Assembly (NCBI GenBank): GCA_002633025.1
Contig: NMRB01000357.1
Location: 229,040 to 293,039, forward strand
Direction of reading: 5' to 3'
DNA length: 64,000 nucleotides
DNA from: Notospermus geniculatus
Taxonomy: Eukaryota; Nemertea; Pilidiophora; Heteronemertea; Lineidae
A model generated the notes under the pieces. That model made no database searches. It saw only the letters and a list, made by a program, of their open reading frames with translations, and had not been told where the DNA came from. Below, piece after piece: positions 54,100 through 64,000 of this stretch. The position numbers and the translations under genes were made by a program. The first letter of the stretch is position 1. The number at the start of each line of letters is the position of its first letter.

Positions 54100-54114
54100 A
54101 TGGCCGACTCCAAG
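54100..54114 (+). CDS. Possible five-codon first exon, MADSK
   Basis: CGGCAATGG is a good Kozak context. ATG GCC GAC TCC AAG runs directly into GTGAGG, a consensus donor, in phase 0. A TATA-like box lies upstream. Very short first coding exons beginning MAD are common in EF-hand and muscle-type genes. No following exon was recognised in the window. Confidence 0.28.
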
Positions 54115-54977
54115 GTGAGGAATTCAGGTGTCATCCCACTAAATTAAGTATTGATAGGCCAGCGGTTTTGTGAGGTATCCAGATTTGATTGAAAATACTT
54201 CTGGTCGCGGGGCGAGCTCTGTCATAATGTTGAAAATGTCGAGATGCAGGGCCTACTGTGTTGTCAAGGTGAAGTTTGATTGGATATGAATCCTTTAAAG
54301 GACATGACGTCATAAGTGAGCGTCCGCCATGCGCACAGAAGGATGCTCAATGACAGAGTAGAGCCCTACACCATGCATGAAGTACAAAAATACAGACCCT
54401 ATTTAAGCCCTTTCTTAACTTCTGCTGGAGTTGGACCAATAATTACCTCCATCAGTGTAGAGCACGCACACATTCTCGGTCCTTCCCGCCATTATCGCCT
54501 AGGATAACGGTTGACTTGTACGAGTGGTCAAAAGGTCACAAAAATTTGATAGGTTGATCTGGCGAGAGAAAGTACGAAGGAGACGAGAGAGGGGTGATCG
54601 ATGTCTCGAGTTATTGCGTGTTGACTGCAAGGTTCGGTCGCATAAAACCCTGGCAGGGAAAAATGCACAAATTAGTTTCGTTTTCGTCGTCGACGTGTTC
54701 TGAACCCGCGACCTTCGGTCCATAATCGCATATTTTTGGCCGGAATAGCCTCTCCTATTCCTAATTATTACAGCGCTGCCCTGAAACATGTGACCATTAG
54801 GAGGCAAAGCGTGATTACAGCGTGGTGGACTCACTTATCCTCACTGTGCCCTCGGGACTACGGTCGATAAAGTTGCCACCAAACTGATCGTTTTTTCTGA
54901 AGACCTCGGTGTATCGTTGAGAGCGACAAGTTCCTGTCACATTAGGCGCCGGAGCCAATGAGGATATATTGCAGCCA

Positions 54978-55156
54978 AATGAGGAGTCTGCAGAACGCCG
55001 CCACTGGGAGGCGCTGTGAGTACTTGTACCTTTTTTCCGCGACGTCTCGTCCGTGTTGCGCTGCGTCAAGGACGTCGTGACGCGACGCCAGTAGTCTGTT
55101 TCTGACGTCTTTGGTCGCAGCGCCGCCCTGTCGGGATAAAAAGTTGTGCTGGCTCC
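54978..55156. repeat. Foldback family D copy
   Basis: GGGAGGCGCTGTGAGTACTT and CGCAGCGCCGCCCTGTCGGG are the paired arms, followed by ATAAA. The middle GCGTCAAGGACGTCGTGACG matches the copy at 22993-23205. Confidence 0.75.
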
Positions 55157-55736
55157 AGTTCGCACATCAGTTTCGTCTCATCTTGACAATCGATGGGTGA
55201 ACCTTCGATCAAATTCGGAGGCGTCATGATGAGGAGGGTGAAGGAGGCAACAAACACTTGTGGCTAGGTCAGTCGTTTGGAAAATACAAGTGCCTGAATT
55301 CTGGGTATCTCAAGATGACCTTCTCTAAGCTTGTAGTCGTCGACACATTTTCACCCGTTATTATAAAATTGATTACCTGTTGACCGGCTTCCACAGGTAA
55401 TTGCCCAATTGAATCATGGACACTTTCAATTTCCATTTAATTTGTCAGCCAATGATTAGTGAGTTTGACGGTTAGTAGATAAAATGTATACTTGTCGAGG
55501 TCTCGAGTCAAACTAGATTCTCTATTGAATAATTCAGTTTGTTTGGCAAAGAACTCCCATTAGACGGTTCCTTCATGGCTGGTCCTTTTCTCCCTTATCC
55601 CTGATCCGATGACGTATCCTCTGACGAGAAATCAACCCGTACCGTGGTTTGAGTTCGTTTCATGTCCTGACACATGTTTCTCTTGGTGTCCCCTCAGTCG
55701 GAGCTTATTCCGTCAGACAATAGAGGGGGGACACTA

Positions 55737-56193
55737 TATGGCGCTCCGTTGCGCTCAGAATTATCATATTTTTCCCCGTGAACAATTGAATTCCTCCCCG
55801 GGAAAAATTGAATTCCTCTCCGTGTTAAATTAATTCCTCCCGGGGTACAATTAATTGTTCCCCGGGTTAAAATAATTCTTCCCAATGAATAAATATTTAT
55901 GCCCGAGGAAGAATTAATTAGTCCACTTCGGACGATAGGGAATAATTACTTCGGGAATATTCGAATTTCGGGAATATTCGGCAACCAATCAAATTATCCG
56001 CCGGGTAAACACGGCCTTGAAACGTATAATAGTAAGCATGTTATTGGCTAGTAGACTTTTACCGAGAACGACCGATCATTTATTCCACGTCGAAAATCAA
56101 TTCAGACAAGGAGTAATTCTTCAATAGAGGAGCGGAGAAAAATATAATTATACCCGAGGAATAAATAGCATTCTGACCGCATTGGAGCGCCAT
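55737..56193. repeat. 457-bp foldback with internal AATTCCTCCCCGGG tandem repeats
   Basis: TATGGCGCTCCGTTGCGCTC and the complement of GACCGCATTGGAGCGCCATA are the ends. Inside, AATTGAATTCCTCCCCGGGA-like units of about 25 bp repeat five to six times, then CCCGAGGAAGAATTAATTAG. The family is unknown to me. Confidence 0.75.
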
Positions 56194-57069
56194 AATACTC
56201 AGAGATGGGGAACATTCAAAAACGTTACACCGGTTTATATACTCTCCGATTCTGCTGATCGGATGAAAAATGGTATTGTTTCCCTTCCAATTTCCATTGC
56301 GTCGGCAGATTCGAACTATAAACCAGGCCAAAATGTCCCCAGTCAAAATGACATCGTTTTGGTAAGTGGTCGATGTCAGTGTCAGTAATGAGACAAGTAA
56401 GGGATGGGACACGGTGATCGCTATTATTTCATCAAGACACCATTATCTGCTGGCGTATAGCCGAGAGCTGTCGCTTCATTTGGGAGGCAGTCCCGACCAT
56501 AACCGGTGATTAGGTATGTCTGTGTATTTAGGTGGTCATATCCGTATAATGTTTGCCGACAATACGGCTCCTTTTGCCCTCGAGGTGGAATTCTAGAACC
56601 ATCTACTGCTGTTTGTACGAATGACTTCCAACCCCAGTCCTGTTATCATGATCCTCAGGGTGATTCCTTGACATTTCTCTTGAATACGCTCGGACCAGCG
56701 GCCTCAAACTCAACTCCGTTTTCAAGGTTCGAACATGTTTGAGGCCGATACCACTGAATAATTGAAAGTCAGTCTGGAACCAAGAAGCTAATACATGTAT
56801 TTGTACAGGTGAACATCCCTTAGGCTACAATTACATAGAAAGAACTACACGGTGTACGGGCACGCCTGCAGTTCGCCATTGTTAACCAGCGTGTCTACCG
56901 CCCTGTAGCACTTTAAATTCAGTTTATTCTTCAACACATCGGCCAGGTTTCTTTGATTCCACGAAACATCTCACTGCAGGCTACCACAAGTGTGAACCCT
57001 CGGTGCCCAAGATGTTTTTCAGATTGCTTTCGACTTGTAAATTGCATGACAGGGATTTACTGCCGAGCG

Positions 57070-57257
57070 GAGCCAATTAGGAACCGCATAACTATCCCGA
57101 CAGGGCGGCGCTGCGAGCGGTTGTAACGACGACGTCAAAAACAGAGCAAAGCAACGCAATGACGTCGCGTTACGACGTCGTTGACGCGGTGCAACACGGA
57201 CAAGACGTCGTAAAAAAGGTTAACACTCACAGCGCCGCCAGGCGACAGTTCTGCAGG
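57070..57257. repeat. Foldback family D copy, reverse orientation
   Basis: GAACCGCATAACTATCCCGA then CAGGGCGGCGCTGCGAGCGG at the left, and CACTCACAGCGCCGCCAGGC at the right. The middle contains AACGACGACGTCAAAAACAG. It matches the complement of 22993-23205. Confidence 0.75.
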
Positions 57258-57679
57258 TTGCTTGATCATATTCTCCCGTTGCGGCCATATGTTCCGCTTG
57301 CTCAGTTTTGAAGCGGGCGAATTGATGAGGGCTGAAAAGATTTCGTTGTGGAATGACCTGGGGACAAGATTGGTTCTTGTTGGCATCCATATTCCTTCTC
57401 CACATCTTCTGTTGTTCTTACCGTATGTAGAACTGCCGTGCACATGCAAACGAGCTTTGAGGTGCTGGAATGGTCCTCCAGGGTATGGTCTCGTGACCCA
57501 ACTCAATTAAAGCAACCACGCCATGAATTCACAAACACACCGAAGACGAGGAAGCCTTATTTGTTAGGGCTGTGCCCGTATTTCCGACAACCCGTGATAT
57601 TTATGCGGTGATATTTATGCGCCAGACGTCCCCAAAACAAACCATGGGCACCATCGTACACATACGATGCACCACGCGA

Positions 57680-57687
57680 TGACGTCA
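57680..57687 (+). promoter_or_regulatory. Perfect CRE palindrome TGACGTCA upstream of the LRR exon
   Basis: TGACGTCA lies 103 bp before the ATG at 57783. An inverted CCAAT (CCATTGG) follows at about 57716-57722. Position suits a promoter, but such palindromes are common in the surrounding repeats. Confidence 0.35.
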
Positions 57688-57782
57688 CCACGTTTACTAC
57701 CCTCGCCGCCTGACTCCATTGGATAAAACTGTTCCATCATCTTCGATGTCAGACAGATAACCACTCCCACACAAACACGACC

Positions 57783-58015
57783 ATGTGGATTACTAAAACT
57801 TGTGTTTTCCTTGCCGTATTATGTTTTCTCCTGGTCCATGTTCCGTCAAATGCGATACAAGGAGATGGACAGGGATCGGGATCCCCAGTCAGTATTAAAG
57901 GGACAGGACCCGGTTTTTCTGGTTGTAAAGTTTCATGGCCCCTCGGACACGCGGAGTGTGCGGGATCGAACATCACTTCCGTTCCACAGGATCTCCCGGG
58001 CAACATCAGTCAACT
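57783..58015 (+). CDS. First exon of a secreted or membrane leucine-rich-repeat protein
   Basis: The ATG opens a signal peptide (MWITKTCVFLAVLCFLLVHV, then PSNA). A Gly/Ser spacer follows, then an LRR N-terminal cap: CKVSWPLGHAEC and AGSNITSVPQDLPGNISQ. The exon ends in phase 2 at CAACT|GTAAGT. Phase-2 introns after the LRRNT are typical of Slit, LRIG and LGR genes with 72-nt LRR exons. No LRR exon was recognised in the remaining 6 kb, so the gene either continues with long introns or is broken. The class (receptor, matrix protein, immune LRR) cannot be told. Confidence 0.55.
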
Positions 58016-58494
58016 GTAAGTAACTTTTCAATCTTCGTCACTGCGAGGGGGGGGGGGCGTTTGGAGCGCAGACGATCACGTTTCTTAAAAGGGTGTGGTC
58101 CGTAGAAAAACGCTTGTAGAAAGATAACTATTCATTTATTTCAGCAAATTCTGGAGTGATTTCATGCAAAGTTTGTCAAAATGAACATGCTCCTTCAAAC
58201 TTCAGAAGATGAAGTCATGTAACAAACATCCGATCTATGAATATTTGTGGAAATGCTCTTCATTCTGTTCCGAGTCCTTCAGCTGTCATGTGAGAATTAC
58301 CAGTCACATTTTTTCTTGTCCCTTCCGGCCCTTGTATTCCACGAAAGGAAACAAAAAAAGGAAACTAAAGTTGTAAACAAGGAAATGTGGACTGCACGAT
58401 GTTTATTGAAAATTCCAATGTAGGCTATCATGAATTATAATTTGGGGTTAGACTTGTCACTCACATGCATTTATTGTCATTCTGTTCTGAAACC

Positions 58495-58579
58495 TACTTC
58501 CTCGATGCGGCATGCAGAACGGAAAATGCTTTGTTTTAACAAGGCATTTTCCGTTCTTATCCTGTTCGGCGAGGAAGTA
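58495..58579. repeat. Foldback TACTTCCTCG...CGAGGAAGTA
   Basis: The ends TACTTCCTCG and CGAGGAAGTA, and the inner AGAACGGAAAATGC and GCATTTTCCGTTCT, are inverted. A single arm with AAAGCATTTTCCGTTTCG and GAGGAAGTA is at 53671-53708. Confidence 0.75.
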
Positions 58580-59321
58580 TGAGGCTTCGATGACGTAAAA
58601 GATCACGATATAGCGTTTCCACGACGTAACGTCGCTCTGTTGAGTTGCACGTTTTGTCCTCGGCTTTACGTCATAGGACGACGTCAGCAATGGAGGACAT
58701 TGTTGAAGTTACGTCCAGGAAACCATGAATTACGCACAAGGTGGTTGACACTTTTTGTGAAACCTTTGTCAACCGGCGTTTATATCGCAGGCCGGGATTA
58801 GGCCTATCCGATTCAGCCGATTGTATGGAAAATTCTATTGTTCGCTCTCAAGTTTACGATATTATACAGATTCGGATTAAGTAAAGCCATTAAAGTACGA
58901 TTGCCTCGCTCGTACTGGTTGTTACACGTACTTTTCAAATCGCTTGAAGTAACTTCTATCCAATTAAATTTCCGCATGTTTTGGTACTTCACGTCGCTTC
59001 CCGGTGGCAGTAGAGGTTCGCTGGGTGCAGTGGTTTCCGTCATGGTGCTAACTAGATCAGGCTATTGCATGGATGATAAAGAAGACTTCTCTTTGATAGG
59101 TCTGTCTCTATCATCCTGAATGTCACTGAAAACAAGAGATTTGTTAACTCTTTGATCTCCCACTAGGAGTTGCGGTAAAGTTTCACAAAGCTTATCCTAT
59201 AGGATTAAATTACGATAGGCCTACCTACGCAGCTTTCACAAAAGTGAACATTTTTGTCTCGTCTTCTCTGTTAGTGTTGTTCAGTGCTTTTTGTCATCGC
59301 GTATCGTCAAAACTATCCTTC

Positions 59322-59545
59322 CAACAAAAGTTGAGGCCTATCCCTCGGAGGTTCCGTCACAGCTAGTACATCGTCAACATTTACCCTGCCAACAAAAGTT
59401 ATATCCCTCGGAGGTTCCGTCACAGCTAGTACATCGTCAACACTTACCCTGCCAACAAAAGTTATATCCCTCGGAGGTTCCGTCAGAGCTCGTCCATGGT
59501 CAACACTTACCCTGCCAACAAAGTTCTATCCCTCGAAGGTCCGTC
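59322..59545. repeat. 63-bp tandem repeat, three to four copies
   Basis: TCCCTCGGAGGTTCCGTCAC starts at 59341, 59404 and 59467, with a decayed fourth start at 59529. The period of 63 keeps a frame open (YPSEVPSQLVHRQHLPCQQK repeated) inside a 120-codon frame, 59291-59653. I treat it as a minisatellite; a repeat protein cannot be excluded. Confidence 0.85.
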
Positions 59546-59657
59546 ATTTTGAGACGCGTCGAAGACACCACCGGCAGCAAATCACTTGTCAACAAGAAGA
59601 CCATCTCGGGGACGATTCTCCTCAATAGGAGCTGTCAGCGAGTTGACCACTAGGTGT

Positions 59658-59802
59658 CACTAGGGCCCAATTCAATGCATCTAGCGGACCCAGTCATTAT
59701 CGATCGAGCAGCGATCATAATAGATTTCCTGTACATTTGGTCCGCTAAGACTGTGCTGCCATCTGTTAGCAATATGCGCGGCTGACTGCTCCTATTACCA
59801 CT
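59658..59802. repeat. Dispersed repeat, GGTCCGCTAAG family
   Basis: GGGCCCAATTCAATGCATCT, TAGCGGACC, TTTGGTCCGCTAAGA, GTGCTGCCAT and GCTGACTGCTCCTATTACC follow in the same order as at 12900-13041. Confidence 0.7.
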
Positions 59803-60198
59803 GATGACGGTTCCTTGACAGTCTCAAATTGGTTGTGATGTGTCAGCCTTGTCATCTCAATGTTAAACGGTCTTGAGTGTGATCAAAAGTCCATTTGGGT
59901 TATTAGGTTCCTGGTGTCACAGGTGAAAGGCGTCTCATCGGTAAACCTCCATCTTTATCAAGCTTTGTGCGCAAAGGTAACGATTTCAGTCTTCCCTACG
60001 AAAATACCGCATCGAGGTGTGGCAGGAGGATGGGTACTCTGTGGAACAATGGTATGGGGACTATTGTCTCTTGATTGTTGCCGTACAATGTAGGTTCCAA
60101 TGTGCAAAACAATGTATACTTTTGAGGCAGTAGCCCTATTTGGATTAGAACGTGAAACAGCATGGCGAGAGAGTGAAAAGCCTTTCCATCCAGGGAAA

Positions 60199-60439
60199 GC
60201 GGTGGCACAATGGTTAGAGCGTTGGACTCGTGATCGGAAGGTTGCGGGTTCAATCCCTGGCTGTGCCACTCTGTATACTCTCAACTGGCCTGAAATGTCC
60301 ACGTGTGCGCTTGATTGTAGCTGCCCTTGGTTTCTACAGAAAGGTTTCTGGATTAGGCTGGGTAATAATGTGAAGTGCCTTGACACTTAAATGTAAAGGG
60401 CACTATAAGCCCACACATTATTATTATTATTATTATTAT
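60199..60439 (+). mobile_element. tRNA-derived SINE with (ATT)n tail
   Basis: GTGGCACAATGGTTAGAGCG (A box), GACTCGTGATC (anticodon arm) and GGTTCAATCCC (B box) form the head. The tail has GTGAAGTGCCTTGACAC and AAGGGCACTATAAGC, then ATT repeated. That tail style is shared with CR1/L2-mobilised SINEs. From 60440 to 62216 I see no gene; short frames there are unassigned. Confidence 0.85.
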
Positions 60440-62216
60440 CCACATAATCGTCGGCGAGGGGGTGTTCGAATTCACCTTGAAGAGAATACCTCGGAGAAGC
60501 CATCTTGTTGTAACATGAAATGCACGGCAACGCATTTTCATAAAAGTTGCAACGTTGATACCACTGACTGCGAACCACAAAGACCCCAATCTACTCCAAG
60601 AAATTCACTCAATTTCTCAAATTTCAAGTCCTTCTTTGTAGCTCGTGAAATTTCATATTCTCCACACCCGAGGCAAGCAATTTAATGGGTAGAAATTGTA
60701 TCCTTTTTGCTGCCTGATGCAATTAGAGGATGCATATGTGCCAAGATGTTAGGGATGCAGATCTGAGGTTATTAAGTTTTTAATAGTGTCATCTACAACT
60801 TGTATCAGCAACAAAGTCGGGATCGGATTCATTCAAAGACTATCACCTGCCAGCCCCTGCATTATTTTTTCACTCACAAACTGCCGCATTCCTAAACACT
60901 CAAACTCCCCACCCTTTCCATTCCTGCTGCTTTCACAGTTTCAACTCCCGTAAGTTGGCCTCACGCTGGTTTTAATAACCAGGCAACTGAATCACTAACA
61001 AAACTCACGGTGTCGTCTCTGCTTTTGTGTTGAAAGCAATAATCTTTTGATATCAGTAGAGAATGCATGATCGTTGCTGTCATTTTAACCCATCCTTTCG
61101 TTTGAGATCTCACCCACAACCATGCACGGCGCTTATGCTTGTCCATCGTCAACGACAAGGATTAAGAAGACTGGATGTCGTGGTATCGACCTGTCACGAC
61201 ACGGACTGGTCTACGTTGGACCATTTCTAGCTTTCGGGAGTACAACGTTTGGACCGTCTTTAGGTTTGAGGTTTCGATGTTTGACTTTTCTAGCATAGTC
61301 CGGCTTTGGACCAAAGCTCTTCGGAGAGTAACTTTTTTCATTTGGACGACACCGACAGATGCGAGTGTCTAGTCTTCTGTATCCGGCATTTGTCCGTTGC
61401 TCTAATCCACTAACCATGACTTGTATCATGAATGGGCACGCCTCCTCCAATTTGTCCCGATCGCTGCTATCTCAATGCAGCCAAAAAGATAAAGCGGATT
61501 ATCAAATGAGACGGTTTATTGATTACTTCCGGGTCAAACTCCGGACCTGTTACATTTAGGATCGCGCAGTATCATTGAGAAGCTAATGTGATAGGATAGA
61601 GTTTCAATAGTTGATGATGCTGTCGAGATATGAATACATAAGCACCAAGATGACCTCTGGGTGCGAAACAGAGGGAGATACAAATGTAGATATCTTTCCT
61701 GGGGATACAGCTGTCTCCTGCCTCCAACGCTAGGCGACTGACTTCGTCTATGGAAAGACACATAGAGTGTCTTTTTTTCTAGCTTCTGCTCCGCTGTAGC
61801 CAGTGTCGCTACCACGTGACTTTGTACATCTTGGACTGATGTAACCAGAATACCACAATGACATTCTGTCCTGAAGAGCCGGTGTAACATCTTCCAATGT
61901 TCCTCATTTTCAGTGTTTCTTTGTATTGGAACGTCGTGACAATAGACAGCTATAGAGAGACCATAACTCCTCACAAGGGCACTATACAACGAAGGGGAAC
62001 ATTCACACACAAAAACGCTGATCGATGTTACACCGGGTGTCCCGGTGAAACGCTGACGACATCACCCAATAGACATGTCTAGAACCAAGTTATTGCAAGT
62101 TGGGAGTGGCCTTCCCTTTTTCCCTATCTTCATGATAGAGGCAAACCCTGTTGAATCTGCTAAATCCTTGGGAGAGGACTAATCCTTGTCAGCCACCAGT
62201 TAAAGAATTCGACATA

Positions 62217-62690
62217 TTCATTCATTCATTCATTTATTTATTGACCAACACAGTGAATTAAGTACAAGAAATTAAATATAAGAATAATGGTCGGGGGCAC
62301 AGCAAGATCACTAAGTGATCGCTTACGCTGTGCCCCCTGAAAAAAAGAGAACAGCAGAAATAAATTTAAAGATGTCACACACTATAAATACATACAAAGA
62401 AAGTAAAAGACAGACAAAGTAATTAAAGGTTACATACATAACATACATAAATGCATACCAAGAAAGTAAAAGACAGACAAAAGTAATTAAAGGTTACATA
62501 CATAACAATCACGAACAGTGCAGTTTACGTCATATGAATTAAGGATAAAATTTTTATAGTAATTAAGACAGCCGAAAAGACTATGGGTGGTAAGTTTTTC
62601 AGACACTAAATTTGGAAGGGAATTAAAAAAGATGTACTGCACTGTAAGAGGGTCTTGTTCTTAATCCTCAAAAATAGGATTGAAACAGAC
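62217..62690 (-). mobile_element. 3' end of a non-LTR retrotransposon (minus orientation)
   Basis: On the minus strand the segment ends in AATAAATAAATGAATGAATG, a short-repeat tail of the CR1/L2/RTE style. A hairpin GGGGGCACAGC...GCTGTGCCCCC lies just inside the tail. A local duplication of ACAAAGAAAGTAAAAGACAG occurs within. No reverse transcriptase frame remains. Confidence 0.6.
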
Positions 62691-63019
62691 AAGCTTCAGA
62701 AGTGCTTCAATTTATCCATCCTGGAGAACACGAGTCCAGACCTACCAGTTGGTAAGGCCGAGAACTGATGAGAAATATGAGCTCGTGCTGACATTCCCCT
62801 AGTCTCCACTTGTCGTGGGCGTTAATCACTCCTCACCCTGAAACAGGAAGACGTGAGGACGCTCCTTTCAAACGAATGATTAATTTGAGATGATGCTGCC
62901 AGGCAGAGAGAGAAAACCTTAGAATGCAACGTGTTTGTCTGGTAGGTCGTTCACTGCTTGTAGGGTTCAAGAAGGGAAGGTTATTCAACTTATTACCGTT
63001 TTCTCACAGGGATTCAATG

Positions 63020-63139
63020 TCATTTCGTCCTTATGTCATTGATGACGTCATTTATTCTCTGTGACGTCAAATTCCGTGACGTGCTACATGTAGGACCGCT
63101 AACTGGTGGTGCCCTCTAACGGTAGTAAAGCCTCCCATT
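63020..63139. repeat. Right half of foldback family C
   Basis: TGTGACGTCAAATTCCGTGA, then AACTGGTGGTGCCCTCTAAC and GGTAGTAAAGCCTCCCA, matches the right arm of 20011-20216. The left arm is missing. Confidence 0.7.
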
Positions 63140-63425
63140 CCAACATCCCTCATCTTTTCACGAGTTCCTTCTCAACCTGCCGCTCGATCTAACACCGTCA
63201 ATGACATTTCTCAACCTGAAACGTCTGACGTCCACTTGAAGCCTTTTTTAGACGACCCATCTTTTGAAATCCATGAATGGAGAGTCAGATAAGCTGGTCT
63301 CAGAACTATGAGCCAAGGAATACAACTCCGCACAGCATCGTTATCCGCTCAAATCCTTTTCCGAAATCCTCAGATTATCTTCCAACGAGAAGTCATTTGA
63401 GGTAGAAATATGAATCCTTTATGGG

Positions 63426-63672
63426 TGGCGTCCACTAGAGCGCCGACGACATTAGGAAGGGTTCGGGAAGCAAATGTGTCATTTCGGCATTGCTTCCGCA
63501 TCAAGTCCTATTGGTCGTTTTACCCTTTCCCGAACGTGCAGAAATGCCGCGAACTGTTCCGGAATGATAAAGACAGTGAACGGAATCTTTCAAGAATATG
63601 CGGAGAGGTCGCCGAATGAATGCGGATTCACTAAATTTGCATTCCGCGTCTTGTCCGCGCCCTAGTGGACGC
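63426..63672. repeat. Foldback with GGCGTCCACTAGAGCGC ends
   Basis: GGCGTCCACTAGAGCGC and GCGCCCTAGTGGACGCT are the ends. Inner GAAGCAAATGTGTCATTTCG and inverted CCTTTCCCGAACGTGC versus GGGTTCGGGAAGC also pair. From 63673 to 64000 two overlapping frames are open, but I cannot assign them. Confidence 0.75.
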
Positions 63673-64000
63673 TAGGTTTTAGGGAGCGTCCCCTTAATTC
63701 TCCGCCAGTCTTGTGTTTGCTGGAGCGTCATTCTCTTATCCCGTGGGTCAGACGGCTACAGCGTTTAACAAATTTGTTCTCCGTTTGTGGACACAAGACA
63801 TGCAAATTGAGGTTGCCTCTGGCCAAACGATCATCGTGTGTTTACGTTGGCTACGAGTTGGTCCAGAATGGAAACACGGAATGGAAACTCGTCTTTATTC
63901 ATGAACATAAGAGTGAAACATCAGCAAAAATATTGACACTGACGGAAGTTGTTGGATGTCAACCGCCTCTGAGGTGATTCCATGGTAGAGGGCGGGGGGG

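Noticed and set aside
54499-55165. Two minus-strand frames of 111 and 116 codons
   Set aside because: They cover a family D foldback and show no recognisable protein.
58141-58200. Second exon of the LRR gene after the acceptor TTTATTTCAG
   Set aside because: The sequence after it does not give a leucine-rich repeat in the required phase.
63673-63977. Two overlapping plus-strand frames of 63 and 88 codons
   Set aside because: No recognisable motif or splice structure, next to a foldback; likely chance or a decayed repeat.

Overview
The window is 64 kb of draft nuclear genome from an animal, most likely a marine invertebrate deuterostome (echinoderm, hemichordate or cephalochordate). The evidence is multi-exon genes with GT-AG introns, tRNA-derived SINEs, many foldback MITEs, minisatellites, and the frequent short palindromes TACATGTA and TAGGCCTA. 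The taxon is an inference from style, not proved. Draft assembly marks are a 566-base N run (6949-7514) and single Ns at 17872, 21742, 48533 and 49424.

Two genes can be read exon by exon. On the minus strand (10057-17684) lie nine 3' exons of an ENO4-type enolase, in perfect phase register, giving the last 429 residues; its 5' exons were not found. Most catalytic and metal positions of true enolase are replaced, so it is probably a pseudoenzyme of the sperm or axonemal ENO4 type. On the plus strand (30591-48006) lies a complete formin of the FMN1/FMN2/Cappuccino class: 16 coding exons, total 5223 nt, 1740 residues plus stop. It has a very large Ser/Pro-rich first coding exon, a small DEP-like segment, a coiled coil, a proline-rich FH1, a full FH2 and a basic tail resembling the Spire-binding tail of FMN2/Capu. 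Single exons of other genes are also visible: a calmodulin-like EF-hand exon (18895-19137), a probable first exon of a secreted leucine-rich-repeat protein (57783-58015), a possible five-codon first exon MADSK (54100-54114), and a possible alternative first exon of the formin (36520-36642).

The rest is mobile and repetitive DNA. It includes: a hairpin MITE family with 8-10 bp duplications (eight copies, one split by a SINE with its own 11-bp duplication); Harbinger-like foldbacks with TTA/TAA duplications; a family inserting with 13-14 bp duplications, twice as a head-to-head snap-back dimer; several foldbacks loaded with TGACGTCA-like sites; and tandem arrays of about 25, 45, 63, 60-75 and 141 bp. 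The 141-bp higher-order array starts 33 nt after the formin stop codon.

Layout: 1-10.0 kb repeats and the N gap; 10.0-17.7 kb ENO4 (minus); 17.7-30.5 kb repeats with one EF-hand exon; 30.5-48.0 kb formin (plus), with a possible 3' UTR to 52.9 kb; 53-64 kb repeats with two candidate first exons. Nothing suggests that the two main genes act together; one is a cytoskeletal actin nucleator and the other a diverged enolase.
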